Shown here one piece after another: positions 7,967-16,345 of a stretch of DNA of 62,902 nt. This stretch comes from Streptomyces silvae (GTDB lineage Bacteria > Actinomycetota > Actinomycetes > Streptomycetales > Streptomycetaceae), in contig NZ_JAERUC010000185.1 of the NCBI RefSeq assembly GCF_016745505.1, forward strand, positions 1 through 62,902, written 5' to 3'. How positions within the stretch are numbered: the stretch's first letter is position 1; the number at the start of each line of letters is the position of its first letter. A program made the position numbers and the translations under genes. The notes under the pieces were generated by a model. It saw only the letters and a list, made by a program, of their open reading frames with translations. It made no database searches and had not been told where the DNA came from.

Positions 7967-7993
7967 TGTATGCGCTTACAGGCAGCGCATACA
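7967..7993 (+). promoter_or_regulatory. Double LacI-type operator in front of the sugar importer operon
   Basis: TGTATGCGCTTACA (7967-7980) has the dyad TGTA-N-GCGC-N-TACA. On the opposite strand a second, partly degenerate copy (TGTATGCGCTGCCT, 7993-7980) abuts it. Together they make an 11-bp perfect inverted repeat, 7966-7976 and 7984-7994. The site lies 28-54 nt before the binding-protein ATG and matches the site at the lacI-type gene. Confidence 0.75.
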
Positions 7994-8020
7994 TTCGGAT
8001 TGCTCGAGGAGGAGCCCTCC

Positions 8021-9268
8021 ATGTCCCGCACCGCCAGAACCGCCTCCGCCGCCCTCACCGTGGCGCTCGCCCTCGGTATCTCCGCCTGCGGCAGTTCCGG
8101 GGGCGAGGACGTCGCCGCGGACGCGAAGCAGACGCTCACCGTCTGGGCCATGGGGGCCGAGGGCGAGAAGCTCGCCGAGGTGGCCGAGGTGTACGAGAAG
8201 GCCCACCCCAACGTCACCGTCAAGGTGACCCCGGTCGGCTGGGACGTCGCCCACCAGAAGCTCGTCTCCGCCGCCGCGGCCGGCACCATGCCGGACGTGG
8301 CGCAGATGGGCGGCAGCTACATGGGAGAGTTCGCCGAGCTCGGCGTCCTGGAGCCGGTCGACACGAAGACCTTCGACAAGAAGGACTTCTTCCCCGCCGG
8401 CTGGAACCAGGGCGAGGTGGACGGCACCGCGTACGGCGTGCCGTGGTACGTCGACACCCGCGTCCTCTACTACCGCACCGACCTGGCGAAGAAGGCCGGT
8501 GTCGACAAGGCGCCCGCCGACTGGCAGGAGATGCGGGACCTGGCGACCGCGTACCAGGAGAAGGCCGGCACCAAGTGGGGCCTGTCGATCCAGCCCAGCG
8601 GTCTGGACACGGTGCAGAGCTTCTACCCGTTCCTGTACTCCGCGGGCGGCGCGATCGTCGACGACAAGGGTGAGGCGGTCATCGACAGCCCCGAGGCCGT
8701 CAGCGCGCTGAAGGAGTACGGCGCGTACTTCGACAAGGGCCTCGCCAACAAGTCGGTGCAGCCGGGCTACGACGTGCTGAAGGACTTCGGCAACGGCCGG
8801 GTCCCCATGTTCTTCGGCGGCCCCTGGCACGTCACCCTGCTCGACGAGGGCCAGCCGCAGATCAAGGGCAAGTGGGCGGTGGCCCCCGTCCCGGCGGACA
8901 GCACCTCAGCGTCCCAGGCGGGCGGCTCCTCGCTGGTGGTCTCCAAGGACAGTGAGCACAAGGCGGCGGCCACGGAGTTCATCCGGTACCTCACGGACGC
9001 CGAGGGCCAGGCCGACTGGTACGCGCGCACCAAGGACCTCCCCGCGAACACCACGGCCTGGGACTCCGGCAAGCTCGCCGGCGACGCGAACCTCCAGGTC
9101 TTCAAGAAGCAGATGGACACCGCGAAGTCCTCCCACCCCTCGGCCCGGCTGACCGAGATCAACGACAAGGTCGACCAGGCGATCGCCAAGGTGACGCAGG
9201 GCAAGGCCTCCGCCGAGGACGCGCTGAAGACCGCGCAGTCCGAGATCGAAGGCCTCGTGAAGAAGTAG
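8021..9268 (+). CDS. Carbohydrate ABC transporter substrate-binding lipoprotein (SBP_bac_1 family)
   Basis: This 415-residue protein is the extracellular sugar-binding component. It has a signal peptide with lipobox ISAC near residue 24. Family features follow: LTVWAMGAEGEKLAEVAEVYEKAHP, KVTPVGWDVAHQKLVSAAAAG, PDVAQMGGSYMGEFAELG and YGVPWYVDTRVLYYRTDLA. The ATG at 8021 has a GAGGAGG Shine-Dalgarno. It is first in an operon with two permeases and a GH1 enzyme, directly downstream of the double operator. The likely ligand is a glucose-containing disaccharide or short oligosaccharide. The importer lacks its own ATPase and probably uses a shared MsiK-type ATPase encoded elsewhere, as is usual in Streptomyces. 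Confidence 0.93.
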   Translation: MSRTARTASAALTVALALGISACGSSGGEDVAADAKQTLTVWAMGAEGEKLAEVAEVYEKAHPNVTVKVTPVGWDVAHQKLVSAAAAGTMPDVAQMGGSYMGEFAELGVLEPVDTKTFDKKDFFPAGWNQGEVDGTAYGVPWYVDTRVLYYRTDLAKKAGVDKAPADWQEMRDLATAYQEKAGTKWGLSIQPSGLDTVQSFYPFLYSAGGAIVDDKGEAVIDSPEAVSALKEYGAYFDKGLANKSVQPGYDVLKDFGNGRVPMFFGGPWHVTLLDEGQPQIKGKWAVAPVPADSTSASQAGGSSLVVSKDSEHKAAATEFIRYLTDAEGQADWYARTKDLPANTTAWDSGKLAGDANLQVFKKQMDTAKSSHPSARLTEINDKVDQAIAKVTQGKASAEDALKTAQSEIEGLVKK

Positions 9269-9270
9269 CC

Positions 9271-10257
9271 ATGGGCACCACGACCGCACGGGCCGCGCAG
9301 CCGGCCGAGGTGAAGAAGGGCCCCGGGGCTCCCCCGCCCGGGGCCGGCCGGGGCGGGGCCGCGCGCCGGAAGCGCTCGATGGGCGTGCAGAACACGGCCG
9401 GCTGGCTGTTCTCCACCCCGTTCCTCGTCCTCTTCACCGTCTTCATGGCGTTCCCGATCCTCGCCACACTGCTGATGAGCTTCACGGACTTCGGGCTGCG
9501 CAACGTCACCCGCCCGTGGGAAGCGAACTTCATCGGCTTCGAGAACTACACCGAGCTGTTCGGCGACGAGAAGTTCCTCAAGTCCCTCTTCAACACGGCG
9601 TACTTCGTGGTGGTGGGCGTCCCGCTGACGATCGCCCTCGGGCTGGTCGTCGCCGTGCTCCTGAACAACGGCATCGACCGGGCGAGGACCTTCTTCCGGG
9701 TCGGCTTCTACGCCCCGGTGGTCACCACGATCGTGGCGGTCGCCGTGGTGTGGCGCTTCGTCCTCGACCCGAGCGACGGGCTCGTCGCCGGACTGTTCTC
9801 CGAAGTGGGCCTCACCGCCCCGGACTTCCTGGGTTCCGAGACCCTGGCCATGCCGTCGATGATCGCGATGGCCGTCTGGCGCAACGTCGGCACGGTCATG
9901 GTGCTCTTCATCGCGGGCCTCCAGGCCATCCCGACCGAGGTCAGGGAGGCGGCGCGGCTCGACGGCGCCGGGGTGTGGCAGGAGTTCCGCGGGATCACGG
10001 TCCCGCTGCTGCGGCCCACCCTGCTCTACGCCACCGTGATCACGACCATCGGCTATCTCAACGTCTTCGAGGAGCCGTTCGTGATGACGCAGGGCGGCCC
10101 CTCCGACTCCACGCTGACCGTGTCGCTGAACATGTACCGCGAGGGCTTCAACTTCTTCCACATGGGCTACGCGAGCGCCATGGCGTACGTCCTCTTCGTG
10201 GTGATCATGGGCATCACGGTGCTGCAGCTCCGACTGCTGAAGGACAACACGAAATGA
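9271..10257 (+). CDS. Sugar ABC transporter permease, MalF/UgpA type
   Basis: This 328-residue membrane protein has a basic Ala/Pro/Gly-rich cytoplasmic N-terminus and six or so helices, starting with AGWLFSTPFLVLFTVFMAFP. The EAA loop, which contacts the ATPase, is EVREAARLDGAGVWQEFRGITVP around residues 225-250. It starts 2 nt after the binding-protein stop and overlaps the next permease by ATGA, so the three are co-translated. Confidence 0.93.
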   Translation: MGTTTARAAQPAEVKKGPGAPPPGAGRGGAARRKRSMGVQNTAGWLFSTPFLVLFTVFMAFPILATLLMSFTDFGLRNVTRPWEANFIGFENYTELFGDEKFLKSLFNTAYFVVVGVPLTIALGLVVAVLLNNGIDRARTFFRVGFYAPVVTTIVAVAVVWRFVLDPSDGLVAGLFSEVGLTAPDFLGSETLAMPSMIAMAVWRNVGTVMVLFIAGLQAIPTEVREAARLDGAGVWQEFRGITVPLLRPTLLYATVITTIGYLNVFEEPFVMTQGGPSDSTLTVSLNMYREGFNFFHMGYASAMAYVLFVVIMGITVLQLRLLKDNTK

Positions 10258-11123
10258 CCGCCCCGAACGCACCCGCGCGTACGGCGCCCACGGGCGCGTC
10301 CCGGAACCTGAGGCGTCCTCTGGTCTACGTCCTGCTCTCGCTGGGCCTGCTGATCATGTCCGCGCCGTTCCTCTGGATGGCCCTCTCCTCGTTCAAGACG
10401 ACGAGCGAGCTCTCCGCCAGTCCCCCGGTGTGGATCCCCACCGAGTGGACCCTGGGCAACTTCCGGGAGCTGCTGGACAAGCTGGACCTGCCGCTCTACT
10501 TCATGAACTCCGTGATCGTGGCGGTGCTGGTCACCGTCTCGAACCTGGTGTTCTGCTCGATGCTCGGATACGCCCTGGCCAAGCTGAGGTTCACCGGCCG
10601 CGACAAGATCTTCGGTGTGGTCCTGGGCGCCCTGATGGTGCCCGGGAACCTGATGCTGCTGCCGCTGTTCGTGCTGATGAGCAAGCTCCGGCTGATCGAC
10701 TCGTACGCCGGTCTGGTGCTGCCCTTCGCGGCCGGCGCGTTCGGCGTCTTCCTGATGCGGCAGTTCATGCAGTCGATCCCGGACGAGCTGCTGGAAGCGG
10801 CCCGGATGGACGGCGCCGGCGAGTGGTTCATCTTCTGGCGCATCGTCATGCCGCTGGTGAAGCCCGCCCTCGCGACGCTGTCGATCTTCACCTTCCTCGG
10901 CTCCTGGAACAACTTCGTCTGGCCGCTGATCGCGACCAACGACCCGGACAAGTACACGCTCCCGGTCGCCCTGGCCACGTTCGCGACCGACCCCAACAAG
11001 GCGGGAGGCTCCAACGGCATGCTGATGGCCGGGGCCTTCCTCGTCGTCCTGCCGGTGCTGATCCTCTTCATCGCCCTGCAGCGGCACTTCACCCAGGGCA
11101 TCGCCACGGCCGGTATGAAGTAG
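10254..11123 (+). CDS. Sugar ABC transporter permease, MalG/UgpE type
   Basis: This 289-residue permease has helices from about residue 24 and an EAA loop, ELLEAARMDGAGEWFIFWRIVMPL, near residues 180-205, followed by LSIFTFLGSWNNFVWPL, typical of the MalG subfamily. The ATG overlaps the previous stop (ATGA). It completes the transmembrane part of the importer. Confidence 0.93.
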   Translation: MTAPNAPARTAPTGASRNLRRPLVYVLLSLGLLIMSAPFLWMALSSFKTTSELSASPPVWIPTEWTLGNFRELLDKLDLPLYFMNSVIVAVLVTVSNLVFCSMLGYALAKLRFTGRDKIFGVVLGALMVPGNLMLLPLFVLMSKLRLIDSYAGLVLPFAAGAFGVFLMRQFMQSIPDELLEAARMDGAGEWFIFWRIVMPLVKPALATLSIFTFLGSWNNFVWPLIATNDPDKYTLPVALATFATDPNKAGGSNGMLMAGAFLVVLPVLILFIALQRHFTQGIATAGMK

Positions 11124-11201
11124 CCGGCCCGCCCCGTACGCACACGAGGCCGCACCCCGCACCGCGGCCGCACCCCTTCACGCACAGAAAGACACTCCGC
11201 G

Positions 11202-12404
11202 ATGACGCACGCCCCTGTCCCGTTCCCCGAAGGCTTCCTGTGGGGCGCCTCCACCGCCGCCCACCAGATCGAGGGCAACAACACCAACAGCGACTGGTGG
11301 GTCAAGGAGCACTCCACCGGCACCCACATCCAGGAGCCCAGCCTGGACGCCTGCGACAGCTACCACCGCTGGCGCGAGGACATGGACCTGCTGGCGTCCC
11401 TCGGCTTCACCGACTACCGCTTCTCCATCGAGTGGGCCCGCATCGAGCCCGCCGAGGGGCGGTTCTCCCGGGCCGAGCTGGCCCACTACCGCCGCATGGT
11501 CGAGGGAGCGATCGCCCGCGGGCTGCGCCCGATGGTCACCCTGCACCACTTCACCGTGCCGCAGTGGTTCGAGGCGCGCGGCGGCTGGACGGCGGACGGC
11601 GCCACCGAGCTCTTCGCCCGGTACGTCGCGGCCTGCGCACCGGTGATCTCCGAGGGCGTCAGCCATGTCTGCACGATCAACGAACCGAACATGATCGCCG
11701 TGATGGCGGGCCAGGCCAAGCGCGGCGACATCGGCTTCCCGCCCGCCGGGCTGCCCACCCCCGACGACGAGACCACCGAGGCCGTCATCGCGGCGCACCA
11801 CGCGGCCGTGAAGGAGATCCGGGCGCTGGACGCCGGGATCCAGGTCGGCTGGACCATCGCCAACCAGGTCTACCAGGCCCGCCCGGGCGCCGAGGACGTC
11901 ACCGCCGCCTACCGCCACCCGCGCGAGGACGTCTTCATCGAGGCCGCCCGCGGCGACGACTGGATCGGGGTCCAGTCCTACACCCGTACGGAGATCGGCG
12001 CCGACGGCCCGGTCCCCGCGGCCGACGACGTCGAGCGGACCCTCACACAGTGGGAGTACTACCCGGCCGCCGTCGGCCACGCCCTGCGCCACACCGCCCG
12101 GGTGGCGGGCCCGGACATGGCGCTGATCGTCACGGAGAACGGCATCGCCACGGCCGACGACACCCGCCGCGTCGCGTACTACACGGGCGCGCTGAATGAG
12201 GTGGCCTCCGCGATCGAGGACGGGCTGAACGTCCAGGGCTATCTGGCCTGGAGCGCCCTGGACAACTACGAGTGGGGCTCCTTCACCCCCACCTTCGGCC
12301 TGATCGGCGTCGACTGGACGACCTTCGAGCGGACCGCCCGCCCCTCCGCCGAGTGGCTGGGCTCCCTCGGCCGCTCCCGCGAGCTGCCCCGCACCGCCGG
12401 TTAG
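11202..12404 (+). CDS. GH1 family beta-glucosidase (cytoplasmic)
   Basis: This 400-residue glycoside hydrolase starts PFPEGFLWGASTAAHQIEG, the GH1 N-terminal signature. The acid/base Glu is E161 in CTINEPN and the nucleophile is E312 in IVTENG. Further marks are DYRFSIEWARIEP and the C-terminal ALDNYEWGSFTPTFGLIGVD. There is no signal peptide, so it cleaves imported beta-glucosides inside the cell. It is slightly shorter than the usual 440-480 residues but has all key elements. It closes the importer operon: a perfect hairpin begins at its stop codon. Confidence 0.93.
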   Translation: MTHAPVPFPEGFLWGASTAAHQIEGNNTNSDWWVKEHSTGTHIQEPSLDACDSYHRWREDMDLLASLGFTDYRFSIEWARIEPAEGRFSRAELAHYRRMVEGAIARGLRPMVTLHHFTVPQWFEARGGWTADGATELFARYVAACAPVISEGVSHVCTINEPNMIAVMAGQAKRGDIGFPPAGLPTPDDETTEAVIAAHHAAVKEIRALDAGIQVGWTIANQVYQARPGAEDVTAAYRHPREDVFIEAARGDDWIGVQSYTRTEIGADGPVPAADDVERTLTQWEYYPAAVGHALRHTARVAGPDMALIVTENGIATADDTRRVAYYTGALNEVASAIEDGLNVQGYLAWSALDNYEWGSFTPTFGLIGVDWTTFERTARPSAEWLGSLGRSRELPRTAG

Positions 12405-12438
12405 TGCGGTGGCCGGTGGAGCACGCCGGCCACCGCAC
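12404..12438 (+). terminator. Terminator of the importer-GH1 operon
   Basis: GTGCGGTGGCCGG (12404-12416) pairs perfectly with CCGGCCACCGCAC (12426-12438) around a 9-nt loop. It starts on the last base of the GH1 stop codon, so the next gene is probably transcribed separately. Confidence 0.75.
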
Positions 12439-12530
12439 CGGGACCGGCCCCGGAACAGGGAGCGCCTGACGGCTTCCCTCCGGCGGGGGAGTCGTCGCCA
12501 CCTGACCGGCGGCGGCTCCCCCGCCACCCC

Positions 12531-12548
12531 GCCCGGACGTGTCCGGGC
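12531..12548. promoter_or_regulatory. Perfect palindrome upstream of the glycoamylase-like gene
   Basis: GCCCGGACGTGTCCGGGC has 8-bp arms around GT and lies 46 nt before the next start codon. It may be an operator or a small hairpin. It does not resemble the TGWATGCGCTTWCA operator. Confidence 0.35.
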
Positions 12549-12593
12549 CGCACCGTGACTGACGATGACCCCGACCCTTCCCGAGAGGTTCCG

Positions 12594-14066
12594 ATGGACC
12601 GTCGCACGTTTCTCACCGCTGCCGGGACGGGAGCCGCCGCCCTGTCGGCCGGAGCCCTGACCGCTCCGTACGCCGCAGCCGCACCGGCCGGCCGCACCGG
12701 CTCCGGCTCCGGGCAGCTCCTGGCCTGGTTCACCGACACGTACCGCTCGATCGAGGCGATGACGACCGGCTTCGGTCTCACCGCGGACAAGATCGACGTC
12801 AGCGGCGCCGCACCCGTCGTCTCCCGCCAGACCTCGCCCACCAACATCGGCTGCGGCCTCTGGTCGGCGGTGGCGGCCGGAGGGCTCGGCGTGATCAGCG
12901 GGGCCGCGATGCTCCGCACCCTGGAGCGGACCGTCTCCGCCGTGGAGAAGCTGGAGCGCCACCACGGCTTCTGGCTCAACTGGTACGACGCCCACGACGG
13001 TTCGGTGCTGACGGAGTGGCCCGGCACCGGGGACCCGGTCCGCCCGTTCCTGTCCTCGGTCGACAACGCCTGGCTGGTCACCGGCCTGCGGATCGCCGCC
13101 GACGCCGCCCCCTCGCTCCGCCCCCGCATCGCGCGGATCCTCTCCACCGCCGACTGGTCGTACTACTACACGCCGTACGACCCCTCCGACCCCGTGGCCG
13201 GCCCCGGGCAGCTGCGCGGCGGTGTCTGGACGGACACGGAGGAGCCCACCCCGCACCATTACGGGGCCCTCAACACCGAGCCCCGGATGGCCAGTTACCT
13301 GGGCATCGCGGATGGTTCGCTGCCCTCCGAGCACTACTGGCACCTGCTGCGCACGATGCTGCCCGAGCACGAGCAGGAGCAGAGTCCGGGTGGCGCGTAC
13401 GCCGTGATGGACGGGGTGCGTGTCTGGCAGGGGCACTACACCCACGGCGGGCGGAAGCTGGTCCCCACCTGGGGCGGCTCGATGTTCGAGGCGCTGATGG
13501 TGCCGCTGTTCGTCCCCGAGCCGGAGTGGTCGCCGCGGTCCTGGGGCCGCAGCCACCAGCGGTACGTCCGCAGCCAGATCGCGCACGGCCTGGAGGAGGC
13601 CCGGTACGGCTACTGGGGCTTCTCCCCCGCGAACGTCCCCGAGGGCGGCTACCAGGAGTACGGCGTCGACGCCCTGGGCATGCAGGCCGACGGCTACGCC
13701 TCCAACACCGACCGCACCTACACCACGGACGGCGCACCGCTGCCGGACCCGTCGGCGTTCACCAACGGAGTCGTCACCCCGCACGCCTCGTTCCTCGCGC
13801 TGCCGTACGCCGGCCGGGAGGCGGTGGCGAACCTCCGGGCGCTGGACCGTGACTTCGGCGCGTACCACGAGGGCTACGGCTTCCGGGACTCGGTGAACGT
13901 GGACACCGGGCGGGTCAGCGACTTCATGCTGGCGCTCGACCAGGGCATGATCGTCGCCGCGCTGGCCCAGGCGCTGAAGCCCGGACTGCTCCAGCGGCCG
14001 TTCCGGACGGGCGGCTTCCGGTCGCGGGTGCGTCCCCTGCTCGCCGCGGAACGCTTCAGCATCTGA
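12594..14066 (+). CDS. Secreted glycoamylase-like protein (candidate PF10091-type glucan hydrolase)
   Basis: This 490-residue protein has a twin-arginine signal, MDRRTFLTAAGTGAAAL, ending near residue 31. The body resembles the glycoamylase-like family that includes endo-beta-1,2-glucanases (GH144). Visible features are TNIGCGLWSAVAAGGLG, HHGFWLNWYDAHDGSVL, FLSSVDNAWLVTGLRIAAD, the GSMFEALMVPLFVPE helix, YGYWGFSPANVPEGGY and NGVVTPHASFLALPY. The ATG at 12594 places the RR motif at the N-terminus; an in-frame ATG 39 nt upstream would weaken the signal. It lies directly downstream of the beta-glucoside importer, so it may release the sugar that the importer takes up. Family assignment is by pattern reading; the substrate is inference. 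Confidence 0.75.
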   Translation: MDRRTFLTAAGTGAAALSAGALTAPYAAAAPAGRTGSGSGQLLAWFTDTYRSIEAMTTGFGLTADKIDVSGAAPVVSRQTSPTNIGCGLWSAVAAGGLGVISGAAMLRTLERTVSAVEKLERHHGFWLNWYDAHDGSVLTEWPGTGDPVRPFLSSVDNAWLVTGLRIAADAAPSLRPRIARILSTADWSYYYTPYDPSDPVAGPGQLRGGVWTDTEEPTPHHYGALNTEPRMASYLGIADGSLPSEHYWHLLRTMLPEHEQEQSPGGAYAVMDGVRVWQGHYTHGGRKLVPTWGGSMFEALMVPLFVPEPEWSPRSWGRSHQRYVRSQIAHGLEEARYGYWGFSPANVPEGGYQEYGVDALGMQADGYASNTDRTYTTDGAPLPDPSAFTNGVVTPHASFLALPYAGREAVANLRALDRDFGAYHEGYGFRDSVNVDTGRVSDFMLALDQGMIVAALAQALKPGLLQRPFRTGGFRSRVRPLLAAERFSI

Positions 14067-14118
14067 CCGGTCCGGCGCCGGGTCGCGGGCGGCAGTGGGC
14101 GGACATAGCCTCCGGAAT

Positions 14119-16242
14119 GTGACGCCGCCTGCGAGCCGTACCGGGATGTCCCGGCCTTCGATACCCGGCAGGGTCCTCGTCGCCGCCCTGACGGCGGTGC
14201 TCTGGATCGCCCTGCCGGGCGTCACCGGCGCCCGGGCCGAGGACCCCGTCACCCTCTCCCGTGACGGGCAGATCACCGACAAGGTGGACGCGCTCGGCGA
14301 CCGTGAGCGTCAGGTCGACGCCGCGCTCGACCGTTTGTTCGACGAGCAGCGGGTGCAGCTGTTCGTGGCGTACGTCCGTGACTTCTCCGGCCGGGACGCC
14401 CAGACCTGGACCGACGAGACCGCGAACCGCAACGGCCTCGGCCAGGACGACGTGCTGCTGGCCGTGGCCACGCACGACCGGCAGTACGCCTACTCCGTCG
14501 ACCGGGGCTCACGCCTCACCGACGCCGATCTCCAGGACGTCGCGAACACGGCGATCGAGCCGGCGCTCCGGCAGAACGACTGGGCCGGGGCCGCGATCGG
14601 CGCCGCCGACGGCTACGCCGCGGTGCTCGCCGGCGACCCCGTCCCGACCCCGGCGCTCACCCCGGGCGCCCCTGACCCCGGGAACGGCTCGGGAGGCTCC
14701 TCGGCCGGCCTGATCCTCCCCCTGGCCCTGGTCGTGGTGGCGGTCGCCGTCGCCGCCCTCACCTTCGCCCGCCGCAGACGCCGTACGAGCACCCGTACGA
14801 CCCCGGCGGCGGGCGGCTGGGGCGGCGGGACCGGAGCGGCGGCCGAGCCGCAGGTCCCCCTGCCGGACCTGGACGCGCGGGCCAAGGAGGACCTGGTCGA
14901 CACGGACGACGCCGTACGGACCAGCCAGGAGGAGCTCGGCTTCGCCACGGCCCAGTTCGGCGAGGAGGCCGCGGCCCCGTTCGCCGGCGCCGTCCAGCAC
15001 GCCAGGTCCGAGCTGACCGCCGCGTTCCGGCTGCGGCAGCAGCTGGACGACGCCTTCCCCGAGGACGACGCGACACGGCGCCGCATGCTCGACGAGATCA
15101 TCGGCCGGTGCCGGGACGCCAACGAGCGCCTGGACGCCGTGTCCGAGGACTTCGACCGGCTGCGCTCCCTCGAACAGACCGCCCCGCAGGCCGTGGCCAC
15201 CGCCGAGACCGCCTTCCGCACCCTGACGGAGCGCGTCTCCGCCGCCCGGACGTCCCTCGGCGCGATGCGGGAGCGGTACGCCGAATCGGCCGCCGCCCCC
15301 GCCGCAGAGGACCTCGAACAGGCCGGGGACCGGCTGACGTTCACCACGTCCGCCCTCAACCAGGCGCGCGAGGCGGTGAACAGCGGCGACCACGCACGGG
15401 CCGCGGTGTACGTCCGCGCCGCCGAGGGGGCGATCGACCAGGTGTCCACCCTCGTGGACGCGGTCGACCGGCGGGCCGGGGAGCTGGCCGAGGCCGCGGA
15501 CAGGCTGCCGGGCGCGCTCACCGAGACGGAGACGGACCTGGCCGACGCCCGGGGCCTGCTGGACGGCACCCCGGAGGGGGTGCCGACCGCGGACCTGCGG
15601 GGCCGGGTCGCCCGCGCCGAGGCGGTGGCCGCGGATGTGCGCGGCGAGATGGGCTCCGGACCGTACGACCCGATCGACGCGCTGCGCCGGGTGGAGGAGG
15701 CCGACGCGGCGCTGGACGAGGCGCTGGCGGGGGCCCGTGAGCAGGAGCAGGGCGGCCGGCGGGCGCGTTCGCTGCTGGACCAGGCGATGCTCACCGCGCG
15801 AGCGGCGATCGGCGCCGCCGCCGACTACATCACCACCAACCGGGGCGCGGTGGGCAGTCAGGCCCGCACCCGGCTCGCGGAGGCCCAGCGGCGCTGGGAG
15901 CGGGCCCGGGAGCTGTCCGAGGGCAACGACCCGCAGGGCGCCCTGGCCGAGGCGCAGCAGGCGGACGCGCTGGCCACGCAGGCGCGGAGCCTGGCCGAGC
16001 AGGACGTACGCGTCTACCGCGACCGGAGCGGCTTCGGCGGCCCGCGCGGCGGAGGCGGGGCGGGCGGCGCGGTGCTGGGCGGCATCATCCTCGGCGGGCT
16101 GCTCGGCGGCGGGCGGCGCGGAGGGCTCGGGGGCGGGTTCGGCGGCGGGTTCGGGGGTTCCGGGGGCGGCTTCGGCGGCGGTCCGGGCAGCTTCGGCGGT
16201 GGCGGGACCCGCGGCCGGCGCGGCGGCGGGGGCCGCTTCTGA
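14119..16242 (+). CDS. TPM-domain membrane protein with coiled coil and glycine-rich tail
   Basis: This 707-residue envelope protein has a signal or anchor segment (VLVAALTAVLWIALPGV), then a TPM_phosphatase-type domain at about residues 45-185 with QVDAALDRLFDEQRVQLFVAYVRDFSG and NGLGQDDVLLAVATHDRQYAY. A transmembrane helix follows (LILPLALVVVAVAVAALTF, about 200-220), then a basic stop and about 400 residues of Ala/Glu/Arg-rich predicted coiled coil. The last 70 residues are a Gly-rich tail containing a short hydrophobic GGxxxGG stretch. The GTG at 14119 is chosen because TAGCCT (14106-14111) lies 7 nt upstream, consistent with a leaderless start; a GTG at 14095 and ATG at 14146 are alternatives. 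It precedes a PspA-family gene by 103 nt, suggesting a joint membrane-stress role. Confidence 0.8.
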   Translation: MTPPASRTGMSRPSIPGRVLVAALTAVLWIALPGVTGARAEDPVTLSRDGQITDKVDALGDRERQVDAALDRLFDEQRVQLFVAYVRDFSGRDAQTWTDETANRNGLGQDDVLLAVATHDRQYAYSVDRGSRLTDADLQDVANTAIEPALRQNDWAGAAIGAADGYAAVLAGDPVPTPALTPGAPDPGNGSGGSSAGLILPLALVVVAVAVAALTFARRRRRTSTRTTPAAGGWGGGTGAAAEPQVPLPDLDARAKEDLVDTDDAVRTSQEELGFATAQFGEEAAAPFAGAVQHARSELTAAFRLRQQLDDAFPEDDATRRRMLDEIIGRCRDANERLDAVSEDFDRLRSLEQTAPQAVATAETAFRTLTERVSAARTSLGAMRERYAESAAAPAAEDLEQAGDRLTFTTSALNQAREAVNSGDHARAAVYVRAAEGAIDQVSTLVDAVDRRAGELAEAADRLPGALTETETDLADARGLLDGTPEGVPTADLRGRVARAEAVAADVRGEMGSGPYDPIDALRRVEEADAALDEALAGAREQEQGGRRARSLLDQAMLTARAAIGAAADYITTNRGAVGSQARTRLAEAQRRWERARELSEGNDPQGALAEAQQADALATQARSLAEQDVRVYRDRSGFGGPRGGGGAGGAVLGGIILGGLLGGGRRGGLGGGFGGGFGGSGGGFGGGPGSFGGGGTRGRRGGGGRF

Positions 16243-16345
16243 CACCGGCCGCGCGCGCACGACGGGCCTCCGCCCGGAACGACTTCGCCCGGAGGGATTT
16301 CCCACGGGGCTTCACGCAGGGGGACTTCGTACAAGGAGAGGTGCC

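Noticed and set aside
8021..12404. Identification of the importer as the classical cellobiose CebEFG-BglC system
   Set aside because: The gene order is similar, but the operator is TGWATGCGCTTWCA rather than the CebR site, and the associated enzymes differ.
11178..14282. A 1034-residue open frame on the minus strand opposite the GH1 and glycoamylase-like genes
   Set aside because: It is a shadow of high-GC codon bias in the genes on the plus strand; the translation is Gly/Arg/Val/Asp-rich without domains, and it runs through two genes and a terminator.
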